From Planctomycetota bacterium (GTDB lineage: Bacteria; Planctomycetota; Phycisphaerae; SM23-33): 64,000 bases of DNA. The stretch is from NCBI GenBank assembly GCA_009908915.1, contig JAAAOJ010000033.1, positions 1 to 64,000 of the forward strand, read 5' to 3'. A model generated the notes under the pieces. The model was given only the letters and a program-made list of their open reading frames with translations, made no database searches and was not told the origin of the DNA. Position 1 is the stretch's first letter. The number at the start of each line of letters is the position of its first letter. Both the position numbers and the translations under genes were made by a program. Shown here piece by piece: positions 52,590 to 60,253 of the stretch.

Positions 52590-53825
52590 CTAAAAATCTA
52601 TCGCTGCTGCGGTTGGGCCATTTGCGTGCGCGTCCTCGTTCCGTTCCAGTGTGCCCCGCAGGTCGATGCTTCGTCCGGTGACCACGGCGGCGTGGCCGTA
52701 GCGGTCGCGGATGGCGTCGACGGCCTGGCGTAGGCGGCGGTCGCGGGCGGCGGGGGCGGCCTCGAAAAGCGGCATGTCGACGGCCGGCGCGAGCCTGTCC
52801 AGCGCCACGCCCACGTGCCGCAACGCGACGCGCCGGGTGTGCAGCCTCGCCAGCAGGGTCGAGAGCACCTGCCATGCGTCGGCGTCGTTCTGCGTGGGCG
52901 GCTGGAGGCTGGCCGAGGCACCGCGCTGCTTGCAGTCGTCGTAGCGGATGTGCAACTCCAGCCGCCCGACGTTCAGCCCCTCGCGGCGGGCGGTGAGCAT
53001 GGCCCGCTCCAGCAGGTGGTGCAGCATGCCGTCGATCTTCCGGCGGTCGCAGGTCGGGGCGTGGAAGGTCGTCTCACGAGAGATGCGCTTCGGCGGCGGC
53101 GTCCCGGTTGGACCCTCGGCGGGCAGGTCCTGCACGTCGCGACCGCGGCAACGCTCGTAGAGCACCTCACCTCGTCGGCCGAACGCTTCGCGAAGGTAGG
53201 CCAGGCTAAGGCGGCGCATCTGCCCGACGGTATGGGCGTTGATGTCGTCAAGGACGGTCTCGGTCTTCGATCCGACGCCGGGCAGCTTGCGCGCGGGCAG
53301 GTCGGCCAGGTAGCCCGCTTCGTCGCCGGGTTCGATGACCGCCGTGCCGCCCGGCTTGGCCGACCCCGAGGCCATCTTCGCCAGCATGCGATTGCACGCC
53401 AGCCCCACCGAGACAGGCAGCCCGATCTCGTGGGCGACAGCCGTCCGCAGGCTCTCGCCGAGATCCCGGGCCGTGCCGTGTAGGCGGTCCATGCCGGTTG
53501 CCTCGCCGTAGGCCTCGTCGAGGTACGTCTCCAGCCGCGTGGCGTAGCGACGCGTTATCTCCCAGACGGCCTCAGCGAAGCAGCGGTAGATGCTCTGGCG
53601 GCCGGGCAGGATCACCGCCGACGGGCAGAGGCGCTTCGCGCGGTGCAGTTCCATGCCCGCCCGGCAGCCGAAACGGCGGGCCTCGTCGCTGCATGAGGCG
53701 ATGACCCCGCTGCCGACAATGACGGGCCGGCGGCGCAGGAAGGGGATCAGCAACTGCTCGACCGAGGCGAAAAACGCGTCGATGTCGACGTGCAGGATCA
53801 GGCGGGATGTGCCGCAAGCGTGCAT
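52590..53825 (-). CDS. dinB: Y-family DNA polymerase (DinB/Pol IV-like)
   Basis: 411 residues. The catalytic carboxylates are in place: D14 in HVDIDAFFASVEQ, and D103-E104 in YLDEAYGEATG. VGLACNRMLAKMASGSAKPGG and LPGVGSKTETVLDD (helix-hairpin-helix) are typical. RISRETTFHAPTCDRRKIDG opens the little-finger domain. Retained catalytic residues distinguish it from the inactive ImuB. The enzyme copies damaged templates. It precedes dnaE2 on the same strand. The last 16 or so codons (EDAHANGPTAAAIDF) are homologous to the left end of family-A repeats, so the C-terminal tail and stop have been contributed by, or copied into, that repeat. Confidence 0.88.
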   Translation of the reverse strand: MHACGTSRLILHVDIDAFFASVEQLLIPFLRRRPVIVGSGVIASCSDEARRFGCRAGMELHRAKRLCPSAVILPGRQSIYRCFAEAVWEITRRYATRLETYLDEAYGEATGMDRLHGTARDLGESLRTAVAHEIGLPVSVGLACNRMLAKMASGSAKPGGTAVIEPGDEAGYLADLPARKLPGVGSKTETVLDDINAHTVGQMRRLSLAYLREAFGRRGEVLYERCRGRDVQDLPAEGPTGTPPPKRISRETTFHAPTCDRRKIDGMLHHLLERAMLTARREGLNVGRLELHIRYDDCKQRGASASLQPPTQNDADAWQVLSTLLARLHTRRVALRHVGVALDRLAPAVDMPLFEAAPAARDRRLRQAVDAIRDRYGHAAVVTGRSIDLRGTLERNEDAHANGPTAAAIDF

Positions 53826-53872
53826 AGGTCATCGTTCATAGGTCGGAGGTCATAGGTCATAGGTCAAAGGGC
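53824..53872 (-). repeat. Short tandem repeat ATAGGTC overlapping the dinB start
   Basis: Imperfect copies of CATAGGTC (minus strand GACCTATG) five or six times. The dinB start codon lies within the last copy, so its ribosome-binding region is made of the repeat and has no clear Shine-Dalgarno sequence. Confidence 0.7.
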
Positions 53873-53974
53873 TTTGCTGGGAATCGCCTGCCAAGTGACT
53901 TTTCGATGCCGCGGAGCATGCGACGGCATTGGTTGTTGTTGTCGATGAGTGGGTTGTATGTCGGCTCGTCGATC

Positions 53975-54139
53975 TAGCAGTCCGTTTGGAAAGCTATCGC
54001 TGCTGCGGCAGGCCCTTTTGTCTGCGCGTCATCGTCGAAAAAACTCGATGAATGTACGTATTCACCTGCGTTTTTGCTCCTTGATGTTCGGCAAAATGCC
54101 TTAGCTTCGCGGCGCGACCCATTTCTAAACGGACTGCTA
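53975..54139 (+). mobile_element. Family-A element, full copy A1
   Basis: 165 bp bounded by TAGCAGTCCGTTT and its inverted form AAACGGACTGCTA. The interior is about 85-90% identical by eye to A2 (54872-55035). The left part corresponds to the dinB 3' end; the right part contains TTCGCGGCGCGACCCATTTC. Its right end holds the TAG stop of the four-helix-bundle gene. No target duplication is recognisable and there is no coding capacity. Confidence 0.85.
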
Positions 54140-54442
54140 GCCTTTGCGCCGGGATACCATCAAGGGATGCTGCGTTTGACGTATCTCGCCGATGGGCCGG
54201 TTGATCGTTTCGAGGTAAATACTGCGGTGCCGGTTATTGAAGCCTTCCGGGAGATTGGCGGGGCTGGAATTTGACGACCGTCGTACCTGGGATCCGAGTT
54301 CGTAGAGTTTGAATTTCGGAAAGGTCATCGACAGTTGGTGAACCTGCAGATGCAGTTCAACGAGCATGCGATAGACCTGCAGGTCGCCAACGTTGGAAAT
54401 CTTTCCAGATCCTGTCGATTGCGTGTCTGGTTTCACTCTCAC
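54137..54442 (-). CDS. Four-helix bundle protein (23S rRNA IVS-type), truncated by family-A element
   Basis: 101 residues. DLQVYRMLVELHLQVHQLSM, YELGSQVRRSSNSSPANLPE and YLETINRPIGEIRQTQHPLM are the first three helices of the four-helix bundle family (TIGR02436), whose members are usually about 115-130 residues. The chain ends SRRKG, and then TAG CAG TCC GTT belongs to element A1, so most of helix four is missing. A GTG start preceded by AGAGGTGAGA is likely. Such proteins occur as small stand-alone genes of unclear role, probably in binding or complex assembly. Confidence 0.82.
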   Translation of the reverse strand: MRVKPDTQSTGSGKISNVGDLQVYRMLVELHLQVHQLSMTFPKFKLYELGSQVRRSSNSSPANLPEGFNNRHRSIYLETINRPIGEIRQTQHPLMVSRRKG

Positions 54443-54463
54443 CTCTCCTCTCTGACCTGTTAC

Positions 54464-54712
54464 CTATTCTGTGATTACCTGGTCCAGCCACCACTGGGTT
54501 GCTGCGGTGTCGAGGTGCAGGAAGAAGGTTTCCTCGCCGGCCTGGACGCTGAAATGCTGTTGCGGTGCGTCGCGCTGGCGGTCGGTCCAGCGGCCGTTGA
54601 CGGCGTCGATGCGGTAGCGGCGGTTGCGCCAGTCGAAGTGGACCGGCTGAATCTGACCGCCGGCAAACGTGGCCGCGAGGGCGACAGGATCGTTGATGGT
54701 CGTGATATTCAT
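54464..54712 (-). CDS. DUF6504-like protein, polymerase-associated
   Basis: 82 residues from ATG 54712 (MNITTINDPVALAATFAGGQ). The core PVHFDWRNRRYRIDAVNGRW, FSVQAGEETFFLHLD and WWLDQVI matches the beta-rich pattern of DUF6504 (F-x-W-R-G-R-x-Y-x-V, then W at the end), a small family often encoded next to dnaE2 or dinB-type genes. Its function is unknown; a role with translesion polymerases is inferred from that association and from the genes that follow here. The four-helix gene starts 22 bp further on. Confidence 0.7.
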   Translation of the reverse strand: MNITTINDPVALAATFAGGQIQPVHFDWRNRRYRIDAVNGRWTDRQRDAPQQHFSVQAGEETFFLHLDTAATQWWLDQVITE

Positions 54713-54791
54713 GGCAGCGTCCTGGCAGCGAGACGATCCAACGTCAGCAGCGGAAGGCTTCAATTCGGAATACCGTACATTTAGCTAACTA

Positions 54792-54820
54792 AGTATAAGG
54801 GTGGACGGGGAGAGAGTCAA
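54792..54820 (-). promoter_or_regulatory. Strong sigma70-type promoter for the polymerase cluster
   Basis: On the minus strand TTGACT (54820-54815), a 17-bp spacer and TATACT (54797-54792). Directly downstream, at 54781-54788, is the palindrome TTAGCTAA, which could be an operator. A repressor such as LexA is only a guess, since the box does not match a known LexA site. It drives the DUF6504-like and four-helix genes and perhaps dinB and dnaE2 beyond A1. Confidence 0.65.
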
Positions 54821-54871
54821 GAGATACCCAATCAAAAACCGAACAAAAATAGATGCGACGGTATCAGACGC

Positions 54872-55035
54872 TATCAGCCCGTTTAGAAAGCTATCGCTGC
54901 TGCGGCCGGGCCTTTTGCCTGCGCGTCATCGTCGCAGAAACTCGATGAATGCACTCATTCACCTGCTTTCCGCTCCTTGATGCTCGGCAAAGTGCCTCGG
55001 CCTCGCGACGCGACCCATTTCTAAACGGACTGCTA
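54872..55035 (+). mobile_element. Family-A element, full copy A2
   Basis: 164 bp beginning ATCAGCCCGTTTAGAAAGC and ending TTTCTAAACGGACTGCTA. It is in the same orientation as A1, so A1 and A2 flank the promoter, DUF6504-like and four-helix genes as direct repeats. The right end supplies the TAG stop of the lipoprotein gene at 55033. Confidence 0.85.
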
Positions 55036-56049
55036 TGGCGCGTCGGCGGGTAACTGGCCGCGATTGCGAAGGTAACGCTGCAGTTCCTCGATGCGCTGTC
55101 GGGCGTAGCGGATGTGGCTGGGGTAGTACGGCTCGTACTTCAGGCTGTCGCGATAGAGTTCGATGGCCCGCTGGTAATCGTCGAGGTGGATGTCGTACTG
55201 CACCGCCGCCTGGAAGCGGGCGGGCGCGGCGACGTGCGGATCCCACGTCCACGCGCGTTCGTACCAGATTGTCGAGAGATAATGCTCGTCGAAGTACTCC
55301 TTGTAGATTTCCGCGATGTAGAAGGCCGACATCGGAATCTTCGTGCTGTAGGGGTAGCGGCGGATGAGGTTGTGGAAAATCGACAGCGCCTCGCGCTGCT
55401 TCTCGTAGTCGGCGGCGGCGGGAATGCGGGCGCCTTCCTCATGCAATTGCTCGGCACGGGCGAACATGTCGTTGGCCTCGGAAATCACCTCGATCGGTTC
55501 GAGGTTCTCCGGTGGCAGGGTGACGGTGATCATATAGGCGTGGGTTTCCTCGGGGTGGAACCTCGCCTGCATCGTGTGGACGATGAGGGCCTTGCGATCG
55601 TTGCCTTCCTCTTCGTACAACTGCGCGAGACGGTCCATCGATACGCGATAGTCGTTACGGGCCTCCATGACGTTTTCGACGAGCATCTGCTCGCTCGGTT
55701 CGCCGTCGCTGCCGTGTGCGGCCGCGGCGGCGGCTTCCACGCCTTTGATGGTGGCCGCGTGGGCTTCGTGGAGGTTTTTCATCTCCTTGCGGACCCACTG
55801 GTATTTCTGGATATCGCCGATGCGGTCGTAGAACGCTTCGAGGTCCGAAAGCGCCAGTTCATACCGCAGGAAGGCGGCCTTGGCGCGGGCGGCACGCCGG
55901 GCTTCTTCGGCGTTGGCGGGGTCGACCTGCAGCGTCTTGATCGACCCTTTCAGGAAGCCTCGGCGGGGCATGTCGGGGCGGTCGTTGCAGGCGGTCAGCA
56001 GCAGACCGGCCAGCAGAAGCACGATCGTCAGTCGCGGCGATGTTCTCAT
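55033..56049 (-). CDS. TPR lipoprotein, BamD-like organisation
   Basis: 338 residues with a lipoprotein signal peptide ending LLLAGLLLTAC (Cys21), and GAGGAGCGAAAGCCC before the ATG. Residues about 55-110 are a helical pair, and about 195-330 contain TPR-like helices (REALSIFHNLIRRYPYSTKI, then YQRAIELYRDSLKYEPYYPS), spaced as in outer-membrane assembly lipoproteins. It is probably anchored in the outer membrane. The last codon CCA is followed by TAG from element A2; the C-terminus looks complete. Confidence 0.8.
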   Translation of the reverse strand: MRTSPRLTIVLLLAGLLLTACNDRPDMPRRGFLKGSIKTLQVDPANAEEARRAARAKAAFLRYELALSDLEAFYDRIGDIQKYQWVRKEMKNLHEAHAATIKGVEAAAAAAHGSDGEPSEQMLVENVMEARNDYRVSMDRLAQLYEEEGNDRKALIVHTMQARFHPEETHAYMITVTLPPENLEPIEVISEANDMFARAEQLHEEGARIPAAADYEKQREALSIFHNLIRRYPYSTKIPMSAFYIAEIYKEYFDEHYLSTIWYERAWTWDPHVAAPARFQAAVQYDIHLDDYQRAIELYRDSLKYEPYYPSHIRYARQRIEELQRYLRNRGQLPADAP

Positions 56050-56232
56050 GGGCTTTCGCTCCTCGCACTCGGCCGATTCCCGGACGACACGATGTGCAAT
56101 GAACCATTATGACCGGCTCGCCCTGGTGTTGCAAGCGCGGTCGTGTTGCAGGAATGCGGTCGCCGGCTATCGTAGGCGCTACAATGATCCAACGGACGGA
56201 ACAATGCGAAACTTCCAGCGGGAGACATTCAC

Positions 56233-56664
56233 ATGGATCAGACCACGACCACGCGACCATGGATCGACATCGGCCTGCTGATCACGCGGGTGGGCCTGGG
56301 GGCGTCGATGGCGGTTTTCCACGGCTGGGGCAAAATCTACGGTGGCCCCGAGAAATGGGCCGGCCTCGGCAGGGCGATGGGAACATTCGGCGTTGATGTC
56401 GCGCCGGTGTTCTGGGGTTTCTGTGCGGCCTTTGCGGAATTTTTCGGTGCGATCCTCCTGGCGGCGGGCATGTTCTTCCGGCCGGCGGCGTTCCTGCTGG
56501 CCTTTACGATGCTCGTTGCCACCGTCAAGCACGCGATCGGCGGCGAGATGTTTGCCTGGCCGCTGGACCTGCTGATCGTCTTCACCGCCTTGATGATCAC
56601 CGGGCCGGGGCGCATCGCCGTCCGCCAGTTGATCCCGCCGCTGCGGGACGGCGTGCTCGGCTGA
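56233..56664 (+). CDS. DoxX family membrane protein
   Basis: 143 residues with four membrane helices. GLLITRVGLGASMAVFHGWGKI and the DoxX-type GFCAAFAEFFGAILLAAGMFFRPAA are clear. AGCGGGAGACATTCAC precedes the ATG. Members take part in redox or electron-transfer reactions at the membrane, but the exact function here is unknown. It is monocistronic and divergent from the lipoprotein gene. Confidence 0.85.
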   Translation: MDQTTTTRPWIDIGLLITRVGLGASMAVFHGWGKIYGGPEKWAGLGRAMGTFGVDVAPVFWGFCAAFAEFFGAILLAAGMFFRPAAFLLAFTMLVATVKHAIGGEMFAWPLDLLIVFTALMITGPGRIAVRQLIPPLRDGVLG

Positions 56665-57046
56665 GTGCCAGCGTCCGCCTGGCGCCCGACGGGCGTGGGA
56701 AGCCTCTATCAGCCCGTTCGGTGAGAAGATAATGAAGCGGGACACCACTCGCACGGTCAACGGTCTATCCGAATGAGAGATTTCTTGGGGATCTTGGCGG
56801 CGTGGCGAGAGGAAATCCGGATTCGAACCAGGGCATGCACCAGAGGCCTACGCTGCACCGCGTCCCGCCACGAGCCGCGCCTACGCCACCGTCCTCGCGG
56901 TGGGCCGCCTGTCTGTTAGGAGCATGACTGGCACGAACGAAAAGCAAACAAACGTGGTTGACAACCGAACAGTGCCCGAATAACATGGGGCAAACGACGG
57001 GCGGTCCGGACGCCCGTGCGATAAACCACTGGCAGGGAGGCTGGCA
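56665..57046. other. Intergenic region upstream of recN
   Basis: Bases 56706-56722 (ATCAGCCCGTTCGGTGAGA) resemble a family-A end. Bases 56819-56829 contain GGATTCGAACC, the complement of a tRNA T-loop, but no complete cloverleaf can be drawn around it. The recN promoter lies at 56958-56986. Nothing else is supported. Confidence 0.5.
56958..56986 (+). promoter_or_regulatory. recN promoter
   Basis: TTGACA at 56958-56963, a 17-bp spacer and TAACAT at 56981-56986, about 60 bp before the recN start. The spacer contains CCGAAC and CCCGAA but no proper inverted LexA box. Confidence 0.65.
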
Positions 57047-58795
57047 ATGCTTCGGGAACTGCACATATCCAACCTGGCGATCATCGAACAGGTGGACATC
57101 GAACTGACGGCCGGGCTGAATGTCTTCACCGGACAGACCGGCGCCGGCAAGAGCCTGATCATGGGCGCGATGGAGTTGTTGCTGGGCCTGCGGGACGGCG
57201 GCGAGGAGACGGCCATGATGGTCCGCCCCGGCGCGGCCGAGGCGCGGGTCAGCGGACTGTTCGAACTGGACCGCCCGGAACTGGCGGAGCGGTTGGGCGA
57301 GATCTTCGACCAGGACATCCCCGCTGGCGAGCCGGTGCTGATTACGCGTCGCGTCTCGGCAAGCGGTCGGTCAAGTGTATCGGTCAACGGGGCTCCCGCA
57401 ACGGCGGGCATGCTGAAGGAAGCCGGCCGACTGCTGATCGACATTCACGGCCAGAACGACCAGCAAGCCCTCCTGCGGCCAGCCAGTCAGGTGGCTATTC
57501 TCGATAGCTTCGCCGGGGCGACGGACCTGCGTCGGCAGTTCGGCGCGACCCTTGGCGAGTTGCGCAACCGATGCCAGCGGCTGGAGCGCCTCCGCGAGTC
57601 CGAAGACAAACGCCGGGACATGCAGGATCTCTACCGTTTCCAGATCGACGAGATCAGCGGCGTAGACCCGCAGCCGCGCGAATACACGCAGCTTCGCGAC
57701 CGCTGCCGGAAGCTGCGGAACGTTGCCGACCTCAAGGCTGACGCCGCGCAGATCCTTAACGGCCTCTCCGAGGGCGACGACTGCCTGATCGATCGACTGG
57801 CCGTGCTGCGCAAGGCGATGGCCGACATCTGCCGCACCGACGGCGACGCCGAGAACCTCGCTACCCAGCTCGCTCAGGCCGACGATATCCTCCAGGATGC
57901 CGCCCGTGAGTTGCTCAGCTATCAGGAACGGCTGGATGTCGACGGCGACGAACTGCTCGAGGCCGAGCGGCGGCTGGATGAACTTAACCGCATCCTCCAC
58001 AAATATGCCCGCACACCCGAACCGAATACCGACCCTATCCAGGCCGTGCTCGACCACCGCGACCGCATTGCCACGCAACTCGACCAGCTCGAATCGGACG
58101 GGCGGTCGCTGGAAGTCCTCGGCGAGCAGATCGCCGAGTCGCGCCGGCAGCTCGCGGCCATCGGACGCAAGCTCTCGGCGAAGCGTCGCAAGGCCGCCCG
58201 AGAGCTACAGTCCCAGGTCGAGTGCGAACTGCGAGACCTCGAAATGGCCGGAGCTGAATTCCGCGTCTCGCTGAAGAGCCGCGACGTGGACGATCCCGCC
58301 GTCGACGCCGGCGGCCTTGACGACCTGGAATTCCTCGTCCGAACCAACATCGGCCAGGACATGCTCCCGCTCCGCAAGATTGCCAGCGGCGGCGAGATGA
58401 GTCGCATTATGCTGGCCCTCAAGACCATCCTCGCTGGCGCCGACAGCGTGCCGACGCTGATTTTCGACGAGATCGACTCGAATATCGGTGACCGCCTCGG
58501 CGCGACCATCGGCGGCAAGATGCAGGCACTCGGCGCGGGCACGGTCGACGGGACGCGACGTCAGATTCTGTGCGTGACGCACCTGTCTCAGATTGCCGCC
58601 GCCGGGCAGCATCATCTCAAGATCACCAAAAACGTCGTCGGTTCCGGTGACGAGCAGCGGACCGTCGCTACCGTCACCCCACTGAACGGCAAAGCCCGCG
58701 TTACCGAACTGTCGGAAATGATGGCCGGGCGTACCGCCAGCAAGGCCACCGACGCCCACGCCCGCGACCTGCTCAAACGCCAGGCCGTGGCTTAG
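57047..58795 (+). CDS. recN: DNA repair protein RecN
   Basis: 582 residues, the usual length. N-terminal LHISNLAIIEQVDIEL and Walker A GQTGAGKSLIMGAMELLLG are followed by HGQNDQQALLRP, a long coiled coil (about 160-360), then GGEMSRIMLALKTI (signature) and PTLIFDEIDSNIG (Walker B). CAGGGAGGCTGGCA gives a good ribosome site. RecN is an SMC-like ATPase that holds broken DNA ends during recombinational repair. Its stop TAG is directly followed by CAGCCCGTTT, the start of the 64-bp tandem array. Confidence 0.93.
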   Translation: MLRELHISNLAIIEQVDIELTAGLNVFTGQTGAGKSLIMGAMELLLGLRDGGEETAMMVRPGAAEARVSGLFELDRPELAERLGEIFDQDIPAGEPVLITRRVSASGRSSVSVNGAPATAGMLKEAGRLLIDIHGQNDQQALLRPASQVAILDSFAGATDLRRQFGATLGELRNRCQRLERLRESEDKRRDMQDLYRFQIDEISGVDPQPREYTQLRDRCRKLRNVADLKADAAQILNGLSEGDDCLIDRLAVLRKAMADICRTDGDAENLATQLAQADDILQDAARELLSYQERLDVDGDELLEAERRLDELNRILHKYARTPEPNTDPIQAVLDHRDRIATQLDQLESDGRSLEVLGEQIAESRRQLAAIGRKLSAKRRKAARELQSQVECELRDLEMAGAEFRVSLKSRDVDDPAVDAGGLDDLEFLVRTNIGQDMLPLRKIASGGEMSRIMLALKTILAGADSVPTLIFDEIDSNIGDRLGATIGGKMQALGAGTVDGTRRQILCVTHLSQIAAAGQHHLKITKNVVGSGDEQRTVATVTPLNGKARVTELSEMMAGRTASKATDAHARDLLKRQAVA

Positions 58796-59068
58796 CAGCC
58801 CGTTTCAAAAAAGATCGGGCCGCGAGGTCGAGACACTTTTTGTATGAATGCAATGCGAACAGCCCGTTTCAAAAAAGATCGGGCCGCGAGGTCGAGACAC
58901 TTTTTGTATGAATGCAATGCGAACAGCCCGTTTCAAAAAAGATCAGGCCGCGAGGTCGAGACACTTTTTGTATGAATGCAATGCGAACAGCCCGTTTCAA
59001 AAAAGATCGGGCCGCGAGGTCGAGACACTTTTTGTATGAATGCAATGCGAACAGCCCGTTTCAAAAAA
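58796..59068 (+). repeat. 64-bp tandem repeat array, four units plus a partial one
   Basis: Units start at 58796, 58860, 58924, 58988 and 59052 (the last is 17 bp). Each begins CAGCCCGTTTCAAAAAAG and includes GGGCCGCGAGGTCGAGAC and TTTTTGTATGAATGC; a single substitution (GATCGG versus GATCAG) marks unit 3. There are no variable spacers, so this is not CRISPR. The sequence is related to the right end of family A. The 64-bp period is not a multiple of three and no protein is encoded. Confidence 0.95.
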
Positions 59069-59278
59069 GGGGGGGTGCAGCAAGCGGTCCCGCGCAAGAC
59101 GGTGAAGGCCCAAACCGCTGCGACCTCCACCGGTGGACATAACGCCACAAGCCCCTCATTATGGCGCTGTTGTGTTGTGTCGCCCGTGTTGGCGGCGACG
59201 GGGCCCGTCCTATCGTCCGGGTAGGCCGCCGTGGTGGGCAAAGGGCGGTTGCGGGCCCCGTCGGCCGCGCGTGACGGT

Positions 59279-59881
59279 CTACTTCGGCGGGATCAGCACG
59301 TTGTCGATCACGTGAATCACGCCGTTGCTGGCCGGGACGTCAGCGTCGGTGACCACGGCATTGGGGCCGACGGCGACCGTGCCGTGAGCCGGCCTGACCT
59401 CCAGTGCAGCGCCCTGGGCCGTCTTGGCGTCGATGCGCTGGGTGATCTGAGCACTGGTGACGCGTCCGGGCAGAACGTGGTACAGCAGCACGGCCCGGAG
59501 CTGTTCCTTGTCGGCCAGCAGGCTGTCCAGCGTGCCGTGCGGTAGGTTCGCGAAGGCCGCGTCCGTCGGCGCGAAGAGCGTGAACGGCCCGTCATTCGCA
59601 AGCGTCTCGGCCAGGTCGGCCTCGCCGGCGGCCTTCAGCAATGTGTTGAACTGCCCGGTCCCGGCGGCCACGTCGACGATACTGCCCGGCTCGCGGGTCG
59701 CAACGGTTTTGCCCGTGCCACACGTGGCGGCATACGATGCCTCGTGGTAGCCCACCGCGGGCGTCTCGTGGCGTTGCGGTTGCACGTCTAGAGCCTGCTG
59801 GTCTTCACACCCCATGCCCACCGCGAGGGCCGCGGCGGTCATCAGTACAAATGCGGTCGATTTCAATGCCGTCAACTTCAT
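59279..59881 (-). CDS. Fasciclin-domain lipoprotein
   Basis: 200 residues with a lipoprotein signal peptide (lipobox AVGMGC) and CAGGAGATGTACC before the ATG. Residues about 65-200 form one FAS1 domain with both conserved boxes: GPFTLFAPTDAAFANLP and GVIHVIDNVLIPPK, with YHVLPGRVTSAQI in between. FAS1 domains mediate adhesion or protein contact at the cell surface. It is followed on the same strand, upstream, by the DUF378 and folE genes. Confidence 0.9.
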   Translation of the reverse strand: MKLTALKSTAFVLMTAAALAVGMGCEDQQALDVQPQRHETPAVGYHEASYAATCGTGKTVATREPGSIVDVAAGTGQFNTLLKAAGEADLAETLANDGPFTLFAPTDAAFANLPHGTLDSLLADKEQLRAVLLYHVLPGRVTSAQITQRIDAKTAQGAALEVRPAHGTVAVGPNAVVTDADVPASNGVIHVIDNVLIPPK

Positions 59882-59973
59882 GGTACATCTCCTGTGTTGT
59901 GCAAGTTACACACGGCGTCGCGGGCGTGGGGCGACGTCCCATGCCGCCGCCCCGGCGTTGTGGCCCATCGGTC

Positions 59974-60207
59974 CTACGCAGCGGCGTGCTTCGGCTGATG
60001 ATGGCCGGCCATGCCGATCAGGTGGCCCGCCTGGTAGATGGCGGATAGACCGACCAGCAGGTAGACCAGTCGACTGACGATGTTGACGCTGCCGAAGCCG
60101 GTGCCCGTGATGAAGGCAACGAGGTCGAACCTCGCGGCCCCCACGAGCGCCCAGTTCAGGCCGCCGACAATAATCAGTGCCAACGTGATAATGTTCAGGG
60201 CTTTCAT
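59974..60207 (-). CDS. DUF378 small membrane protein
   Basis: 77 residues: KALNIITLALIIVGGLNWAL and LVYLLVGLSAIYQ form two membrane helices and match DUF378, whose function is not known. GAAGGAGAGCTACG precedes the ATG. It lies between folE and the fasciclin gene on the same strand with a 46-bp gap to folE, so these may be one transcript. Confidence 0.88.
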   Translation of the reverse strand: MKALNIITLALIIVGGLNWALVGAARFDLVAFITGTGFGSVNIVSRLVYLLVGLSAIYQAGHLIGMAGHHQPKHAAA

Positions 60208-60253
60208 CGTAGCTCTCCTTCCGGCGATGTCGCCGGGGCTGGGGTTAATGGCG

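Noticed and set aside
53975-54139. Family-A copies as an insertion sequence with its own transposase
   Set aside because: The elements are only about 165 bp with no open frame and no clear target duplication; they could at most be non-autonomous.
56790-56890. tRNA gene on the minus strand
   Set aside because: The GGTTCGAATCC T-loop is present, but no acceptor stem, D-arm and anticodon arm of proper lengths can be formed together: the best 7-bp acceptor leaves five extra bases between the T-arm and the 3' strand.
58796-59068. CRISPR array candidate
   Set aside because: Four regular units, but the whole 64-bp unit is repeated, with no variable spacers and no cas genes nearby. It is a tandem repeat.
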